A stretch of 5,841 nt of DNA, from NCBI GenBank assembly GCA_016762975.1, contig JAESUV010000205.1:9806-15646 (forward strand). The letters are read 5' to 3'. Below, in pieces: positions 4,472 through 5,841 of the stretch. Numbering within the stretch: position 1 is the first letter of the stretch; every line of letters begins with the position of its first letter. The notes beneath the pieces are model-generated. The model made no database searches. It had not been told where the DNA came from and saw nothing but the letters and a program-made list of their open reading frames with translations. This DNA comes from Gammaproteobacteria bacterium (GTDB taxonomy: Bacteria > Pseudomonadota > Gammaproteobacteria > Pseudomonadales > Pseudohongiellaceae). The position numbers were made by a program, and so were the translations under genes.

Positions 4472-4936
4472 ATGAAACTCGGCCATAAGACTTTTTCATC
4501 ACTTATAACATCCTTCGTCTGTACTCTTACTTGCACTCTCGCATTGATATTTTCTGTGAGTGCAGTGGCACAATCGGAAACTTTTCGGGCGAGGCTTTCG
4601 CCAATGCCTACTACCCCACAAACGGTTACTACAATTACTGGTGAGGGTGAGGTGATTCTGACACTCGATGGCAATATGCTCACGGTCAGCGGCAATTTCG
4701 CCGGCATGAACTCGGCTGCCACAATGGCTCATGTGCACAATGGTCCACCGGCTCAGCCCGGCCCAGTGGTTCACCAGCTCGAGGTGACAAAGATGACTGG
4801 CGGCGAGATCAGCGCAGTATTGGAGCTCAGCGATGAGCAGGTCACGGCGCTGCGTAATAACGAGCTGTATATCCAAGTGCACAGCGAATCGAATCCTCCC
4901 GGCGAGTTGCGCGGTTGGGTTTTTTCCAGAAATTAA
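4472..4936 (+). CDS. Exported CHRD-domain protein
   Basis: The product has 154 residues. A long Sec signal peptide (about residues 1-33; basic MKLGHK, a hydrophobic stretch, AVA before QSE) sends it to the periplasm or outside. The rest is one CHRD domain, a beta-rich module named after the repeats of animal chordin and common in bacterial exported proteins. It starts at ETFRARLSPM (36-45), continues through GEGEVILTLDGNMLTVSGNF and the AHVHNGP motif (86-92), and ends with IQVHSESNPPGELRGWV (134-150), the best-conserved part. The two His-containing motifs are typical of the family, and a metal role has been suggested by others but is not shown here. GAGG at 4463-4466 lies 5 nt before ATG. TATAAG at 4443-4448 is a possible -10 box without a clear -35. 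The next gene follows after 12 nt, so the two are probably co-transcribed. Its specific role is unknown. Confidence 0.9.
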   Translation: MKLGHKTFSSLITSFVCTLTCTLALIFSVSAVAQSETFRARLSPMPTTPQTVTTITGEGEVILTLDGNMLTVSGNFAGMNSAATMAHVHNGPPAQPGPVVHQLEVTKMTGGEISAVLELSDEQVTALRNNELYIQVHSESNPPGELRGWVFSRN

Positions 4937-4948
4937 TCGAGGTCTAGC

Positions 4949-5841
4949 ATGAAAATAATCTCTAAGAACACTTCTCGCGCACTTGTCGCGTCTGCCCTAG
5001 CTCTGCTACTCACCGCCTGCGGTGGAGAGAGCAGCCAACAAACTACTGCGCTTGCAGCCTCCGTGACCTTTAACTCACAGGCGGAAATTGGCGCTGACGC
5101 ATTCGCCAGCAACTGCGCTGCCTGCCACGGTGCGAACCTAGAGGGCACTACACTAGGCCCGATACTCTCCGGGAATTCTTTTGTGCAGCGCTGGGGAACA
5201 CAGACTCCAGCGCTACTGCTGAACAATATTCAAGCGAATATGCCTCCGGGCGGGAACGACGGGTTAAGCGACGAGGATTACACGAATATTGTCGCGCATA
5301 TATTGTCTTCCAACGGCGTAGACACTGTCACCGAAGCGCTCACCGCGAGCACCGATTTTGAAATCGCTGACAATATCTCTCAGGTTGTTGCACGGCGCGC
5401 GCGCCCCGAACCAGAGCCTCCACAGGGCGTTACAGTCGCCGGCACCATAGAAAACTTTATCCCTGTTACCGATGCCATGCTGGAGAATCCAGACCCAGCC
5501 GACTGGCCTATGCACCGCCGCAACTACTACGGCCACAGTTACAGCCCATTGAGTCAAATCAACACCGACAACGTCGGCGGCATGACTCTAGCGTGGGTTT
5601 GGAACATGTATGAAGGCGATTCGGAACCTGCCCCGTTGGTCTATAACGGCATCATGTATCTGATTAACCCAGGCAACGTAATCCAGGCTCTGGACGCGGC
5701 TACCGGCGAATTGATCTGGGAGAACTGGGCAGGCCCAGCGAACCGTCAAGACATGCGCAATATCGCTATCTACAACGACATGATCATTCAGGCCACTACC
5801 GATGCGCGCTTGATAGCACTCGATGCGGCTACCGGCGAGCA
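4949..5841 (+). CDS. Lipoprotein quinohemoprotein: cytochrome c + PQQ dehydrogenase, 5' part
   Basis: The frame is open from ATG 4949 to the window end, giving 297 codons. GAGG at 4939-4942 precedes the start. The signal ends in a lipobox, LLTAC, with Cys24 as the lipidated residue, so the protein is anchored to a membrane facing the periplasm. A class I cytochrome c domain follows (about 45-125). Its heme site is CAACH (Cys56, Cys59, His60), and Met98 in ANMPPGG is the likely sixth ligand. After a Pro/Glu linker (about 149-160), the PQQ beta-propeller begins at ADWPMHRRNYYGHSYSPLSQ (about 184) with INTDNV and LAWVW. Blades with ALDAATGELIWE (247-258) and LIALDAATGE carry the tryptophan-docking repeat. 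Such enzymes oxidise alcohols or aldehydes and pass electrons to the attached heme. Most soluble quinohemoprotein alcohol dehydrogenases have the heme domain at the C-terminus; an N-terminal heme is known from polyvinyl-alcohol-dehydrogenase-type proteins. The catalytic residues lie beyond the window, so the substrate is open. Confidence 0.9.
   Translation, partial: MKIISKNTSRALVASALALLLTACGGESSQQTTALAASVTFNSQAEIGADAFASNCAACHGANLEGTTLGPILSGNSFVQRWGTQTPALLLNNIQANMPPGGNDGLSDEDYTNIVAHILSSNGVDTVTEALTASTDFEIADNISQVVARRARPEPEPPQGVTVAGTIENFIPVTDAMLENPDPADWPMHRRNYYGHSYSPLSQINTDNVGGMTLAWVWNMYEGDSEPAPLVYNGIMYLINPGNVIQALDAATGELIWENWAGPANRQDMRNIAIYNDMIIQATTDARLIALDAATGE

Noticed and set aside
4423..5557. 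Minus-strand frames over the CHRD and PQQ genes
   Set aside because: They are antisense shadows; the plus-strand frames carry signal peptides and complete domain motifs.
1..5841. CRISPR array, tRNA, rRNA or insertion sequence
   Set aside because: There are no regularly spaced repeats, no cloverleaf or rRNA-like sequence, and no transposase or integrase frame in the window.

Overview
The window looks like an accessory stretch of a Gram-negative, probably gammaproteobacterial chromosome. The signs are Sec signal peptides, a lipobox, a lipoprotein quinohemoprotein, Shine-Dalgarno sites of the GAGG/AGGAG type, and short cassette-like genes with integron-type recombination sites. The taxon is an inference; no marker gene is present.

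Layout. Positions 1-762 are the 3' part of a tannase/feruloyl-esterase family gene. Positions 763-1065 hold no gene but two strong hairpins. From about 949 to 4388 there are six small, unrelated, co-oriented genes: a membrane-anchored split-barrel (PPOX/nitroreductase-like) protein, a small conserved hypothetical that has lost its usual Cys-rich tail, a two-CxxC zinc-ribbon-like protein, an exported SGNH hydrolase, a three-helix membrane protein, and a DUF3465 protein broken by an in-frame stop. Positions 4472-5841 carry a secreted CHRD-domain protein followed 12 nt later by a lipoprotein with an N-terminal cytochrome c and a PQQ beta-propeller, cut by the window end.

The main result is that 949-4388 reads as a degenerate integron gene-cassette array without a visible integrase (a CALIN). 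Several junctions have the attC layout: an AAC-ending R'' box, an imperfect palindrome, then a GTT-type R' box. In three cassettes the R'' box at the 3' end is complementary to the first bases of the same cassette, as expected for a circularisable cassette: CCGAAC/GTTCGG, CTCTAAC/TTAGAG and TGGAAA/TTTCCA. Two successive sites share the 15-nt string TAACAATCAAATCAA. Several R' boxes have ATT instead of GTT, so parts of the array may be decayed; the nonsense mutation in the last cassette fits this.

The outer genes (tannase-like esterase, CHRD protein, quinohemoprotein dehydrogenase) are periplasmic or exported proteins and could belong to one catabolic locus: ester cleavage followed by oxidation of the released alcohol. 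If so, the cassettes sit inside it. That link is inference only. The cassette genes have no evident shared pathway.
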